A program made the translations under genes and the position numbers. From Sclerotinia nivalis (taxonomy: Eukaryota; Ascomycota; Leotiomycetes; Helotiales; Sclerotiniaceae), in the NCBI GenBank assembly GCA_029531795.1, contig JAPEIS010000027.1, positions 1 through 43,976 of the forward strand: DNA of 43,976 nt. Reading direction: 5' to 3'. Positions 10,001 to 23,498 of this stretch are shown here, in pieces; the first letter of the stretch is position 1; the number at the start of each line of letters is the position of its first letter. The notes beneath the pieces are model-generated. The model searched no databases. It saw only the letters and a list, made by a program, of their open reading frames with translations, and was not told the origin of the DNA.

Positions 10001-10764
10001 ATAATGATTCGGGTTTAGAAATAAAGAAAACTACGAAGGGTATAGTTTCTTGATCAACAAGAGGTCAGTTTAGTAAAGAAGGAGAATTAAAGGCTTCCAC
10101 GGGTTTCCAAAACAGAGATTATTCTTTTGAGGAATTAGATTCTATATTTAAAGATACTATGAATTCTGAGGATAAGAAATTAGAATTTATCCAGACTAGT
10201 TTAAGAAGTGCTTTAGATATTTATAAGAAAGGAGGTCATGTTACTCCTACTTATTCTGATAGAATTTTCAGGATGTGATATGATAACAGAAGATCTATTA
10301 TAATACCTACAGATTTAAAAGCTTATTTTAGTGATAATAATAATAAGATAAATTACACAAATATTTTAATGGATTCAAAGCCTTTAAAGAGTTTAGATGA
10401 AGGAAAACTATATCGTTTTTATGGTAATTTAAATAAGACAACTATTTATGAGAAGAAAGCAAGCAGTAATAAATTAAGTAATGTTTATAAAAGTTATTTA
10501 GAATTAGCAATACGTAATTTCTTGAAAGGTTTAATGAATGATTCGTATAATTTAGATAGTAATTCGTTTGGAAACTATAAAGATATAATAGATTATATTC
10601 ATCAATATGATCACTCATATAAAATAAGTCCTAATATTCTAGCCCAAATCAAACGAAAGGGTATTATAAAAAGACCTGTGGTAAAAACTAAAGAAACTTT
10701 GGATTTTGTAGAATATATAAAGATCAAATACCCTAAATTTGATGAAGGTTCATTCTTTAAATAG
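7036..10764 (+). CDS. dpo: Family B DNA polymerase with 3'-5' exonuclease, TTD in motif C, intact unit U3
   Basis: Replicative DNA polymerase of a mitochondrial plasmid, presumably copying the plasmid itself. With TGA as Trp (residues 219, 667, 730, 919, 1006, 1081) the frame is open for 1,242 residues to TAG. An in-frame TAG lies directly before GTG 7036; the first ATG is at 7057 (residue 8), giving 1,235 residues. Residues 1-290 are a basic N-terminal region I do not recognise. Exo I is D294-S-E296, Exo II has D536 in HLTSAD, an LRDTMLLAPGS block follows near 574, and Exo III is Y624xxxD628. Motif A is D734LTSAY, motif B K876DIGNSIYG884, motif C T946-T-D948-G, and KxY K1124-L-Y1126. An acidic Glu-rich run follows motif C. 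About 240 residues separate Exo I from Exo II, and the protein is about twice phi29 polymerase. Missing the first Asp of DTD matches the Fiji/LaBelle plasmid polymerases as I recall them. Confidence 0.94.
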
Positions 10765-10880
10765 AAAAATTCTTATTATTATTATTCTTAAGAGGTTAAT
10801 CTATTTATGTTTATAAAAATAATAGTAATAATAATAATAATTTTATAAAAATAATTTTATAAATTTTATAAATTTGTAAA

Positions 10881-11097
10881 TATTGATACTGTTTTATGTT
10901 AATGTTTATTAGTAATGGGTCGTATAAAAGTGTAAAAATGTGAACAAAAATTGTAACAATAAAAACGTTCGATTTATTGTTACAATCAAAAATTCATATT
11001 TTATTCACAATTATCCTGAAGTAATTTACACTAAATAACTAAAGAATTGAAGGGATTTTGAAAAAAGACCCATTATACATATAGAACAGTATCAATA
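10881..11097. repeat. Nested inverted repeats in the spacer after U3 (10765-11151)
   Basis: Same five nested arm pairs as at 6765-6981. The inner 14-bp pair is at 10950-10986 around the 9-nt loop. No differences from the reference spacer were seen. The rest of this 387-bp spacer is AT-rich and holds no gene. Confidence 0.8.
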
Positions 11098-11151
11098 AAG
11101 GTTTAATAGCAGTATAATATTTGTATAAAGAGTAAAGAATAAATATTCTAG

Positions 11152-14100
11152 GTGCAAGTCCTGGTAAACTTAATGAGTTCAAGAGTAATAAAAATAATAA
11201 ATAAAGCGATAGTTTGTTTTTCGACGTTAGAAATGAAAAACCCGAGTTTTTGTCTTTTAACGAATTGGATAATAAAAGCAGACCTTTTAGATATTTATAA
11301 AAGTAGTGGGTTTTTCTCGTTGGTGTGTAAAAATAGAGGTATTACGTTGATTAATAAAAGAAATAGCTTTTATTCGTGTGGGTATTTTTCGATGGTTAAT
11401 AAAAGAAGAGTTTTTTCTACTTTGATTTTTGATGAAGGTAGAAATAGATTGTTAAAAAAAGAAGGTATAACTTCTTTAGTTTCGAAAAATCAAGATAATG
11501 ATTCTTACGCAGAAGGGGGTGATCATTTAAATAATAAATGGTTGAATTTAATGAAATTAGGTTATTTAAATGAAGAAGAATTATTTAATAGAAATCTAGA
11601 TAGTTTTAATCTGACGGATAATTTAAATACTTTAGAAGGATTTATTAACGATTTAGGAGGTATAAATAGAAAAGGGTTTGTTAATAGCACAGATATATTC
11701 GATGTGTTAGATTACCCTGTGTTGAGCGAATATTCTAAGTTATTTTTGAAAAAAGAAACTAAATTAAATCTGGTTGGTTTAAAAGATAAAATAGAATTAG
11801 GTAAATGATCTTATAATTTAATAATGTTGGAATTGCTTTATATTTTAGAGGTAGGTTTGTATAAGATAAATATAGAAATGGATAAAAGTGATTATAAAGA
11901 AGAATTAGTTGATTTGATGGAGAATTATAAAGTATTGATAAGGGTTGTAATGGGTAAAATAGAACCTTCTATAAAACATAAAATACAAAAAAGTGGTATA
12001 ACTGTAATACATAATACTTATACGGGTTATGATTCCGAGTTTCAGAATATAGATTTAAAATATAATGAGTTATTATCTGTACAGTTAGCAGTTAATACTA
12101 AAGTAAGCTTAAAAATGCCTTTGGTAAAAGATTATGAATTTTCAAAAATTGATACTTTAACAGGTAAAGTTTACCAAATAAAGATAGAATCTGAAAGTGT
12201 TATAAAATATGGAGAAATTTTAAAATTGTTAAATGACGGTATAAAAAGTATAAGATTCTTAAAATATAATAGTTATGATAACTCTATATCAAAAATTATA
12301 AATAATTTAAAATTAAAAAGAGTGCCTTGTGTAGAAGTGGAAGAGAAGAGCAGCATTATTTTTAATTTTGAAAGAACTCCAATAGAAACATGGTTTAAGT
12401 TAATAGATGAAGAAGGTATGTCATTTAAAGAACTTGTTAGAAAATCTAATGAAATAGCTTTTAAGAAGCGTGAATTAGAATGGTCAAGAATATTAAATAT
12501 ATTAAAAGATATTCATAATGACAAAGACTTCCAAACACGTGAGGAATCCGTGAATTTAGTTAGTGATTTGGTAAATAATGTAAGAAAAGGTAATTTGGAA
12601 ACGGATTCAGATAGTGAGACAGTAAATGAAACAAATTCTATAAAACCTAATAAATTAAAACAGTTTACAAGAACAAAAATGCAAAGTTTTTCTAATAATG
12701 TAATAAGTGTAACAGAGGTTAAAAACAATTATTTCATAGGTCATTTAACTAGCGCAGATTTAAGTATTTTAAAAGATTTTGATGAAATAAAAGAAAGTTT
12801 AGATATAGTTAATGGAAGTTTTGTTACTATAGGTAAACCTATTCTAATTGATAATGTTAATGTATCTTTAAGAGATACTATGTTATTAGCGCCAGGATCT
12901 AAGAAAACTTTAGCTGCTATAGGTAGTTTGTATGATAAAAAATTGAATAAAATATTTATAGGTGATAGGATTAAAAATATGAAATTATTTCTAAAAGAAG
13001 ACCCTGTTTTATTCGAGGAGTATGCATTACAAGATGCTTTAATTACTTTAATACACGCTTGTTTTATGGAGGATTTTAATTTTAGAACTGGTTCTGTGGG
13101 AATCCCTTTGACATTGTCAACTTTATCGAGAAACTATATATTAAATAAATGACGTATAAATGGGTACAGAGGTTATCAAATAACCCCTGAGTTTTTGTTA
13201 GGAGATGTATTAAAAGGTCAAACACCTAAAGGTTTAAATTTAACAAATACTATAGGTCTTAAAATGAGTTTATATATTTCTAATTATAAAGGTGGTAGAA
13301 ATGAGAGTTTTATGTATGGTATTGATAATGAAATAAAATGATTTGATTATGATTTAACTAGTGCATATACAACAGCTATGGCTATGTTAGGAGATCCTTG
13401 TTATAATCAAAGTAGAATTTTAAGAGAAGGAGATTTATTAAAAATGACTAAAGAAGAAATATTATATTCATATTTAGTAATAAAATGCTCTTTCAAGTTC
13501 CCTGACAGTGTAAAATATCCTTCTATACCTTGTTACTTGGATAAAACAACAACTGTTTATGCCTTGGAAGGATCAGCGATCTTGACAGGGAGTGAATATT
13601 TATTGGCTAAAACACAGGGTTGTAATATAAAAATAGAAGAAATTTTCTATATACCTTTTAGAAAGGATAAAGTGGGAGATAGAATAATAGAGGTAAAACC
13701 TTTTGAGGATTGTATAAAAGAGTTACAAAATAAAAGGGTTACATATCCTAAAGGATCTATAAATAATTTGATATATAAAGATATAGGTAATTCTATTTAT
13801 GGTTTAACTGTTAAAGGTATGAGTAATAATATGAAATACGATGTAAAAACAAAACAAACAGTTAGAATGAGTAGTGGAATATTATCTAATCCGATTATAG
13901 CATCTTGAACGACTGCTTTAATAAGAAGTATAATAGGTGAACTTCTTCATAACATACAGGGCGTAGGAGGTAAAGTAGTATCAGTGACCACAGATGGATT
14001 TATAACAAATATAGAAAATCTGGAAACAATTCTTCATAAAAAAGAGGAAGAGAAAGAAGAAGAAGAAAGTTTTGGTTTATTTAAAGAATATAGGAAGATG

Positions 14101-14880
14101 AGGGCTAAATTAAGTGATAATGATTCGGGTTTAGAAATAAAGAAAACTACGAAGGGTATAGTTTCTTGATCAACAAGAGGTCAGTTTAGTAAAGAAGGAG
14201 AATTAAAGGCTTCCACGGGTTTCCAAAACAGAGATTATTCTTTTGAGGAATTAGATTCTATATTTAAAGATACTATGAATTCTGAGGATAAGAAATTAGA
14301 ATTTATCCAGACTAGTTTAAGAAGTGCTTTAGATATTTATAAGAAAGGAGGTCATGTTACTCCTACTTATTCTGATAGAATTTTCAGGATGTGATATGAT
14401 AACAGAAGATCTATTATAATACCTACAGATTTAAAAGCTTATTTTAGTGATAATAATAATAAGATAAATTACACAAATATTTTAATGGATTCAAAGCCTT
14501 TAAAGAGTTTAGATGAAGGAAAACTATATCGTTTTTATGGTAATTTAAATAAGACAACTATTTATGAGAAGAAAGCAAGCAGTAATAAATTAAGTAATGT
14601 TTATAAAAGTTATTTAGAATTAGCAATACGTAATTTCTTGAAAGGTTTAATGAATGATTCGTATAATTTAGATAGTAATTCGTTTGGAAACTATAAAGAT
14701 ATAATAGATTATATTCATCAATATGATCACTCATATAAAATAAGTCCTAATATTCTAGCCCAAATCAAACGAAAGGGTATTATAAAAAGACCTGTGGTAA
14801 AAACTAAAGAAACTTTGGATTTTGTAGAATATATAAAGATCAAATACCCTAAATTTGATGAAGGTTCATTCTTTAAATAG
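11152..14880 (+). CDS. dpo: Family B DNA polymerase, intact unit U4
   Basis: Reads through for 1,242 codons in code 4 from GTG 11152 (first ATG 11173) to TAG 14878-14880. I found no difference from U3 at the protein level. The G5 tract at 11515-11519, which is short in later units, is complete here, so Glu-Gly-Gly-Asp is kept. Motif C (Thr-Thr-Asp) is at 13987-13995. Confidence 0.93.
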
Positions 14881-14996
14881 AAAAATTCTTATTATTATTA
14901 TTCTTAAGAGGTTAATCTATTTATGTTTATAAAAATAATAGTAATAATAATAATAATTTTATAAAAATAATTTTATAAATTTTATAAATTTGTAAA

Positions 14997-15213
14997 TATT
15001 GATACTGTTTTATGTTAATGTTTATTAGTAATGGGTCGTATAAAAGTGTAAAAATGTGAACAAAAATTGTAACAATAAAAACGTTCGATTTATTGTTACA
15101 ATCAAAAATTCATATTTTATTCACAATTATCCTGAAGTAATTTACACTAAATAACTAAAGAATTGAAGGGATTTTGAAAAAAGACCCATTATACATATAG
15201 AACAGTATCAATA
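14997..15213. repeat. Nested inverted repeats in the spacer after U4 (14881-15267)
   Basis: All five arm pairs are present with the spacing of the reference copy; the inner stem pair spans 15066-15102. The surrounding spacer has no gene. Confidence 0.8.
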
Positions 15214-15267
15214 AAGGTTTAATAGCAGTATAATATTTGTATAAAGAGTAAAGAATAAATATTCTAG

Positions 15268-18200
15268 GTGCAAGTCCTGGTAAACTTAATGAGTTCAAGA
15301 GTAATAAAAATAATAAATAAAGCGATAGTTTGTTTTTCGACGTTAGAAATGAAAAACCCGAGTTTTTGTCTTTTAACGAATTGGATAATAAAAGCAGACC
15401 TTTTAGATATTTATAAAAGTAGTGGGTTTTTCTCGTTGGTGTGTAAAAATAGAGGTATTACGTTGATTAATAAAAGAAATAGCTTTTATTCGTGTGGGTA
15501 TTTTTCGATGGTTAATAAAAGAAGAGTTTTTTCTACTTTGATTTTTGATGAAGGTAGAAATAGATTGTTAAAAAAAGAAGGTATAACTTCTTTAGTTTCG
15601 AAAAATCAAGATAATGATTCTTACGCAGAAGAGCGTGATCATTTAAATAATAAATGGTTGAATTTAATGAAATTAGGTTATTTAAATGAAGAAGAATTAT
15701 TTAATAGAAATCTAGATAGTTTTAATCTGACGGATAATTTAAATACTTTAGAAGGATTTATTAACGATTTAGGAGGTATAAATAGAAAAGGGTTTGTTAA
15801 TAGCACAGATATATTCGATGTGTTAGATTACCCTGTGTTGAGCGAATATTCTAAGTTATTTTTGAAAAAAGAAACTAAATTAAATCTGGTTGGTTTAAAA
15901 GATAAAATAGAATTAGGTAAATGATCTTATAATTTAATAATGTTGGAATTGCTTTATATTTTAGAGGTAGGTTTGTATAAGATAAATATAGAAATGGATA
16001 AAAGTGATTATAAAGAAGAATTAGTTGATTTGATGGAGAATTATAAAGTATTGATAAGGGTTGTAATGGGTAAAATAGAACCTTCTATAAAACATAAAAT
16101 ACAAAAAAGTGGTATAACTGTAATACATAATACTTATACGGGTTATGATTCCGAGTTTCAGAATATAGATTTAAAATATAATGAGTTATTATCTGTACAG
16201 TTAGCAGTTAATACTAAAGTAAGCTTAAAAATGCCTTTGGTAAAAGATTATGAATTTTCAAAAATTGATACTTTAACAGGTAAAGTTTACCAAATAAAGA
16301 TAGAATCTGAAAGTGTTATAAAATATGGAGAAATTTTAAAATTGTTAAATGACGGTATAAAAAGTATAAGATTCTTAAAATATAATAGTTATGATAACTC
16401 TATATCAAAAATTATAAATAATTTAAAATTAAAAAGAGTGCCTTGTGTAGAAGTGGAAGAGAAGAGCAGCATTATTTTTAATTTTGAAAGAACTCCAATA
16501 GAAACATGGTTTAAGTTAATAGATGAAGAAGGTATGTCATTTAAAGAACTTGTTAGAAAATCTAATGAAATAGCTTTTAAGAAGCGTGAATTAGAATGGT
16601 CAAGAATATTAAATATATTAAAAGATATTCATAATGACAAAGACTTCCAAACACGTGAGGAATCCGTGAATTTAGTTAGTGATTTGGTAAATAATGTAAG
16701 AAAAGGTAATTTGGAAACGGATTCAGATAGTGAGACAGTAAATGAAACAAATTCTATAAAACCTAATAAATTAAAACAGTTTACAAGAACAAAAATGCAA
16801 AGTTTTTCTAATAATGTAATAAGTGTAACAGAGGTTAAAAACAATTATTTCATAGGTCATTTAACTAGCGCAGATTTAAGTATTTTAAAAGATTTTGATG
16901 AAATAAAAGAAAGTTTAGATATAGTTAATGGAAGTTTTGTTACTATAGGTAAACCTATTCTAATTGATAATGTTAATGTATCTTTAAGAGATACTATGTT
17001 ATTAGCGCCAGGATCTAAGAAAACTTTAGCTGCTATAGGTAGTTTGTATGATAAAAAATTGAATAAAATATTTATAGGTGATAGGATTAAAAATATGAAA
17101 TTATTTCTAAAAGAAGACCCTGTTTTATTCGAGGAGTATGCATTACAAGATGCTTTAATTACTTTAATACACGCTTGTTTTATGGAGGATTTTAATTTTA
17201 GAACTGGTTCTGTGGGAATCCCTTTGACATTGTCAACTTTATCGAGAAACTATATATTAAATAAATGACGTATAAATGGGTACAGAGGTTATCAAATAAC
17301 CCCTGAGTTTTTGTTAGGAGATGTATTAAAAGGTCAAACACCTAAAGGTTTAAATTTAACAAATACTATAGGTCTTAAAATGAGTTTATATATTTCTAAT
17401 TATAAAGGTGGTAGAAATGAGAGTTTTATGTATGGTATTGATAATGAAATAAAATGATTTGATTATGATTTAACTAGTGCATATACAACAGCTATGGCTA
17501 TGTTAGGAGATCCTTGTTATAATCAAAGTAGAATTTTAAGAGAAGGAGATTTATTAAAAATGACTAAAGAAGAAATATTATATTCATATTTAGTAATAAA
17601 ATGCTCTTTCAAGTTCCCTGACAGTGTAAAATATCCTTCTATACCTTGTTACTTGGATAAAACAACAACTGTTTATGCCTTGGAAGGATCAGCGATCTTG
17701 ACAGGGAGTGAATATTTATTGGCTAAAACACAGGGTTGTAATATAAAAATAGAAGAAATTTTCTATATACCTTTTAGAAAGGATAAAGTGGGAGATAGAA
17801 TAATAGAGGTAAAACCTTTTGAGGATTGTATAAAAGAGTTACAAAATAAAAGGGTTACATATCCTAAAGGATCTATAAATAATTTGATATATAAAGATAT
17901 AGGTAATTCTATTTATGGTTTAACTGTTAAAGGTATGAGTAATAATATGAAATACGATGTAAAAACAAAACAAACAGTTAGAATGAGTAGTGGAATATTA
18001 TCTAATCCGATTATAGCATCTTGAACGACTGCTTTAATAAGAAGTATAATAGGTGAACTTCTTCATAACATACAGGGCGTAGGAGGTAAAGTAGTATCAG
18101 TGACCACAGATGGATTTATAACAAATATAGAAAATCTGGAAACAATTCTTCATAAAAAAGAGGAAGAGAAAGAAGAAGAAGAAAGTTTTGGTTTATTTAA

Positions 18201-18996
18201 AGAATATAGGAAGATGAGGGCTAAATTAAGTGATAATGATTCGGGTTTAGAAATAAAGAAAACTACGAAGGGTATAGTTTCTTGATCAACAAGAGGTCAG
18301 TTTAGTAAAGAAGGAGAATTAAAGGCTTCCACGGGTTTCCAAAACAGAGATTATTCTTTTGAGGAATTAGATTCTATATTTAAAGATACTATGAATTCTG
18401 AGGATAAGAAATTAGAATTTATCCAGACTAGTTTAAGAAGTGCTTTAGATATTTATAAGAAAGGAGGTCATGTTACTCCTACTTATTCTGATAGAATTTT
18501 CAGGATGTGATATGATAACAGAAGATCTATTATAATACCTACAGATTTAAAAGCTTATTTTAGTGATAATAATAATAAGATAAATTACACAAATATTTTA
18601 ATGGATTCAAAGCCTTTAAAGAGTTTAGATGAAGGAAAACTATATCGTTTTTATGGTAATTTAAATAAGACAACTATTTATGAGAAGAAAGCAAGCAGTA
18701 ATAAATTAAGTAATGTTTATAAAAGTTATTTAGAATTAGCAATACGTAATTTCTTGAAAGGTTTAATGAATGATTCGTATAATTTAGATAGTAATTCGTT
18801 TGGAAACTATAAAGATATAATAGATTATATTCATCAATATGATCACTCATATAAAATAAGTCCTAATATTCTAGCCCAAATCAAACGAAAGGGTATTATA
18901 AAAAGACCTGTGGTAAAAACTAAAGAAACTTTGGATTTTGTAGAATATATAAAGATCAAATACCCTAAATTTGATGAAGGTTCATTCTTTAAATAG
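15268..18996 (+). CDS. dpo: Family B DNA polymerase, intact unit U5 with GAGCG variant
   Basis: Full-length in code 4 from GTG 15268 to TAG 18994-18996. It differs from U3 and U4 at 15631-15635, where the G5 tract reads GAGCG. This keeps the frame but changes Glu-Gly-Gly-Asp to Glu-Glu-Arg-Asp at residues 121-124. The site is in the unrecognised N-terminal region, well before Exo I, and is the same tract that varies in length in U6-U10. Either this is a real variant or the consensus at this spot is unreliable; the second seems more likely because the neighbouring unit has GGGC there. Motif C is at 18103-18111. Confidence 0.92.
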
Positions 18997-19112
18997 AAAA
19001 ATTCTTATTATTATTATTCTTAAGAGGTTAATCTATTTATGTTTATAAAAATAATAGTAATAATAATAATAATTTTATAAAAATAATTTTATAAATTTTA
19101 TAAATTTGTAAA

Positions 19113-19329
19113 TATTGATACTGTTTTATGTTAATGTTTATTAGTAATGGGTCGTATAAAAGTGTAAAAATGTGAACAAAAATTGTAACAATAAAAACGT
19201 TCGATTTATTGTTACAATCAAAAATTCATATTTTATTCACAATTATCCTGAAGTAATTTACACTAAATAACTAAAGAATTGAAGGGATTTTGAAAAAAGA
19301 CCCATTATACATATAGAACAGTATCAATA
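19113..19329. repeat. Nested inverted repeats in the spacer after U5 (18997-19383)
   Basis: Inner stem pair at 19182-19218. The element is unchanged relative to the reference spacer, and the spacer holds no gene. Confidence 0.8.
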
Positions 19330-19383
19330 AAGGTTTAATAGCAGTATAATATTTGTATAAAGAGTAAAGAATAAATATTCTAG

Positions 19384-22300
19384 GTGCAAGTCCTGGTAAA
19401 CTTAATGAGTTCAAGAGTAATAAAAATAATAAATAAAGCGATAGTTTGTTTTTCGACGTTAGAAATGAAAAACCCGAGTTTTTGTCTTTTAACGAATTGG
19501 ATAATAAAAGCAGACCTTTTAGATATTTATAAAAGTAGTGGGTTTTTCTCGTTGGTGTGTAAAAATAGAGGTATTACGTTGATTAATAAAAGAAATAGCT
19601 TTTATTCGTGTGGGTATTTTTCGATGGTTAATAAAAGAAGAGTTTTTTCTACTTTGATTTTTGATGAAGGTAGAAATAGATTGTTAAAAAAAGAAGGTAT
19701 AACTTCTTTAGTTTCGAAAAATCAAGATAATGATTCTTACGCAGAAGGGCTGATCATTTAAATAATAAATGGTTGAATTTAATGAAATTAGGTTATTTAA
19801 ATGAAGAAGAATTATTTAATAGAAATCTAGATAGTTTTAATCTGACGGATAATTTAAATACTTTAGAAGGATTTATTAACGATTTAGGAGGTATAAATAG
19901 AAAAGGGTTTGTTAATAGCACAGATATATTCGATGTGTTAGATTACCCTGTGTTGAGCGAATATTCTAAGTTATTTTTGAAAAAAGAAACTAAATTAAAT
20001 CTGGTTGGTTTAAAAGATAAAATAGAATTAGGTAAATGATCTTATAATTTAATAATGTTGGAATTGCTTTATATTTTAGAGGTAGGTTTGTATAAGATAA
20101 ATATAGAAATGGATAAAAGTGATTATAAAGAAGAATTAGTTGATTTGATGGAGAATTATAAAGTATTGATAAGGGTTGTAATGGGTAAAATAGAACCTTC
20201 TATAAAACATAAAATACAAAAAAGTGGTATAACTGTAATACATAATACTTATACGGGTTATGATTCCGAGTTTCAGAATATAGATTTAAAATATAATGAG
20301 TTATTATCTGTACAGTTAGCAGTTAATACTAAAGTAAGCTTAAAAATGCCTTTGGTAAAAGATTATGAATTTTCAAAAATTGATACTTTAACAGGTAAAG
20401 TTTACCAAATAAAGATAGAATCTGAAAGTGTTATAAAATATGGAGAAATTTTAAAATTGTTAAATGACGGTATAAAAAGTATAAGATTCTTAAAATATAA
20501 TAGTTATGATAACTCTATATCAAAAATTATAAATAATTTAAAATTAAAAAGAGTGCCTTGTGTAGAAGTGGAAGAGAAGAGCAGCATTATTTTTAATTTT
20601 GAAAGAACTCCAATAGAAACATGGTTTAAGTTAATAGATGAAGAAGGTATGTCATTTAAAGAACTTGTTAGAAAATCTAATGAAATAGCTTTTAAGAAGC
20701 GTGAATTAGAATGGTCAAGAATATTAAATATATTAAAAGATATTCATAATGACAAAGACTTCCAAACACGTGAGGAATCCGTGAATTTAGTTAGTGATTT
20801 GGTAAATAATGTAAGAAAAGGTAATTTGGAAACGGATTCAGATAGTGAGACAGTAAATGAAACAAATTCTATAAAACCTAATAAATTAAAACAGTTTACA
20901 AGAACAAAAATGCAAAGTTTTTCTAATAATGTAATAAGTGTAACAGAGGTTAAAAACAATTATTTCATAGGTCATTTAACTAGCGCAGATTTAAGTATTT
21001 TAAAAGATTTTGATGAAATAAAAGAAAGTTTAGATATAGTTAATGGAAGTTTTGTTACTATAGGTAAACCTATTCTAATTGATAATGTTAATGTATCTTT
21101 AAGAGATACTATGTTATTAGCGCCAGGATCTAAGAAAACTTTAGCTGCTATAGGTAGTTTGTATGATAAAAAATTGAATAAAATATTTATAGGTGATAGG
21201 ATTAAAAATATGAAATTATTTCTAAAAGAAGACCCTGTTTTATTCGAGGAGTATGCATTACAAGATGCTTTAATTACTTTAATACACGCTTGTTTTATGG
21301 AGGATTTTAATTTTAGAACTGGTTCTGTGGGAATCCCTTTGACATTGTCAACTTTATCGAGAAACTATATATTAAATAAATGACGTATAAATGGGTACAG
21401 AGGTTATCAAATAACCCCTGAGTTTTTGTTAGGAGATGTATTAAAAGGTCAAACACCTAAAGGTTTAAATTTAACAAATACTATAGGTCTTAAAATGAGT
21501 TTATATATTTCTAATTATAAAGGTGGTAGAAATGAGAGTTTTATGTATGGTATTGATAATGAAATAAAATGATTTGATTATGATTTAACTAGTGCATATA
21601 CAACAGCTATGGCTATGTTAGGAGATCCTTGTTATAATCAAAGTAGAATTTTAAGAGAAGGAGATTTATTAAAAATGACTAAAGAAGAAATATTATATTC
21701 ATATTTAGTAATAAAATGCTCTTTCAAGTTCCCTGACAGTGTAAAATATCCTTCTATACCTTGTTACTTGGATAAAACAACAACTGTTTATGCCTTGGAA
21801 GGATCAGCGATCTTGACAGGGAGTGAATATTTATTGGCTAAAACACAGGGTTGTAATATAAAAATAGAAGAAATTTTCTATATACCTTTTAGAAAGGATA
21901 AAGTGGGAGATAGAATAATAGAGGTAAAACCTTTTGAGGATTGTATAAAAGAGTTACAAAATAAAAGGGTTACATATCCTAAAGGATCTATAAATAATTT
22001 GATATATAAAGATATAGGTAATTCTATTTATGGTTTAACTGTTAAAGGTATGAGTAATAATATGAAATACGATGTAAAAACAAAACAAACAGTTAGAATG
22101 AGTAGTGGAATATTATCTAATCCGATTATAGCATCTTGAACGACTGCTTTAATAAGAAGTATAATAGGTGAACTTCTTCATAACATACAGGGCGTAGGAG
22201 GTAAAGTAGTATCAGTGACCACAGATGGATTTATAACAAATATAGAAAATCTGGAAACAATTCTTCATAAAAAAGAGGAAGAGAAAGAAGAAGAAGAAAG

Positions 22301-23111
22301 TTTTGGTTTATTTAAAGAATATAGGAAGATGAGGGCTAAATTAAGTGATAATGATTCGGGTTTAGAAATAAAGAAAACTACGAAGGGTATAGTTTCTTGA
22401 TCAACAAGAGGTCAGTTTAGTAAAGAAGGAGAATTAAAGGCTTCCACGGGTTTCCAAAACAGAGATTATTCTTTTGAGGAATTAGATTCTATATTTAAAG
22501 ATACTATGAATTCTGAGGATAAGAAATTAGAATTTATCCAGACTAGTTTAAGAAGTGCTTTAGATATTTATAAGAAAGGAGGTCATGTTACTCCTACTTA
22601 TTCTGATAGAATTTTCAGGATGTGATATGATAACAGAAGATCTATTATAATACCTACAGATTTAAAAGCTTATTTTAGTGATAATAATAATAAGATAAAT
22701 TACACAAATATTTTAATGGATTCAAAGCCTTTAAAGAGTTTAGATGAAGGAAAACTATATCGTTTTTATGGTAATTTAAATAAGACAACTATTTATGAGA
22801 AGAAAGCAAGCAGTAATAAATTAAGTAATGTTTATAAAAGTTATTTAGAATTAGCAATACGTAATTTCTTGAAAGGTTTAATGAATGATTCGTATAATTT
22901 AGATAGTAATTCGTTTGGAAACTATAAAGATATAATAGATTATATTCATCAATATGATCACTCATATAAAATAAGTCCTAATATTCTAGCCCAAATCAAA
23001 CGAAAGGGTATTATAAAAAGACCTGTGGTAAAAACTAAAGAAACTTTGGATTTTGTAGAATATATAAAGATCAAATACCCTAAATTTGATGAAGGTTCAT
23101 TCTTTAAATAG
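19384..23111 (+). CDS. dpo: Family B DNA polymerase, unit U6: frameshift at residue 122
   Basis: The G tract reads GGGC (19747-19750), one base shorter than in intact units and with a C at the end. The frame then runs into TAA at 19759-19761 after 125 codons. Downstream the normal frame is open again to TAG 23109-23111; its first ATG is 19782, equal to Met134 of the full protein. All exonuclease and polymerase motifs lie after that point, so a protein started there would keep the whole catalytic region. Motif C is at 22218-22226. No other break was found in this copy. Confidence 0.9.
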
Positions 23112-23227
23112 AAAAATTCTTATTATTATTATTCTTAAGAGGTTAATCTATTTATGTTTATAAAAATAATAGTAATAATAATAATAATTTTATAAAAATA
23201 ATTTTATAAATTTTATAAATTTGTAAA

Positions 23228-23444
23228 TATTGATACTGTTTTATGTTAATGTTTATTAGTAATGGGTCGTATAAAAGTGTAAAAATGTGAACAAAAATTG
23301 TAACAATAAAAACGTTCGATTTATTGTTACAATCAAAAATTCATATTTTATTCACAATTATCCTGAAGTAATTTACACTAAATAACTAAAGAATTGAAGG
23401 GATTTTGAAAAAAGACCCATTATACATATAGAACAGTATCAATA
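23228..23444. repeat. Nested inverted repeats in the spacer after U6 (23112-23498)
   Basis: Inner stem pair at 23297-23333; outer arms begin at 23228 and end at 23444. No gene in the spacer. Confidence 0.8.
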
Positions 23445-23498
23445 AAGGTTTAATAGCAGTATAATATTTGTATAAAGAGTAAAGAATAAATATTCTAG

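Noticed and set aside
9262..10764. Separate small genes of 176, 61 and 131 codons
   Set aside because: They are in one frame, joined by TGA codons and open stretches, and together carry motif A partner residues, motif B, motif C and KxY in the correct order. They are pieces of one polymerase.
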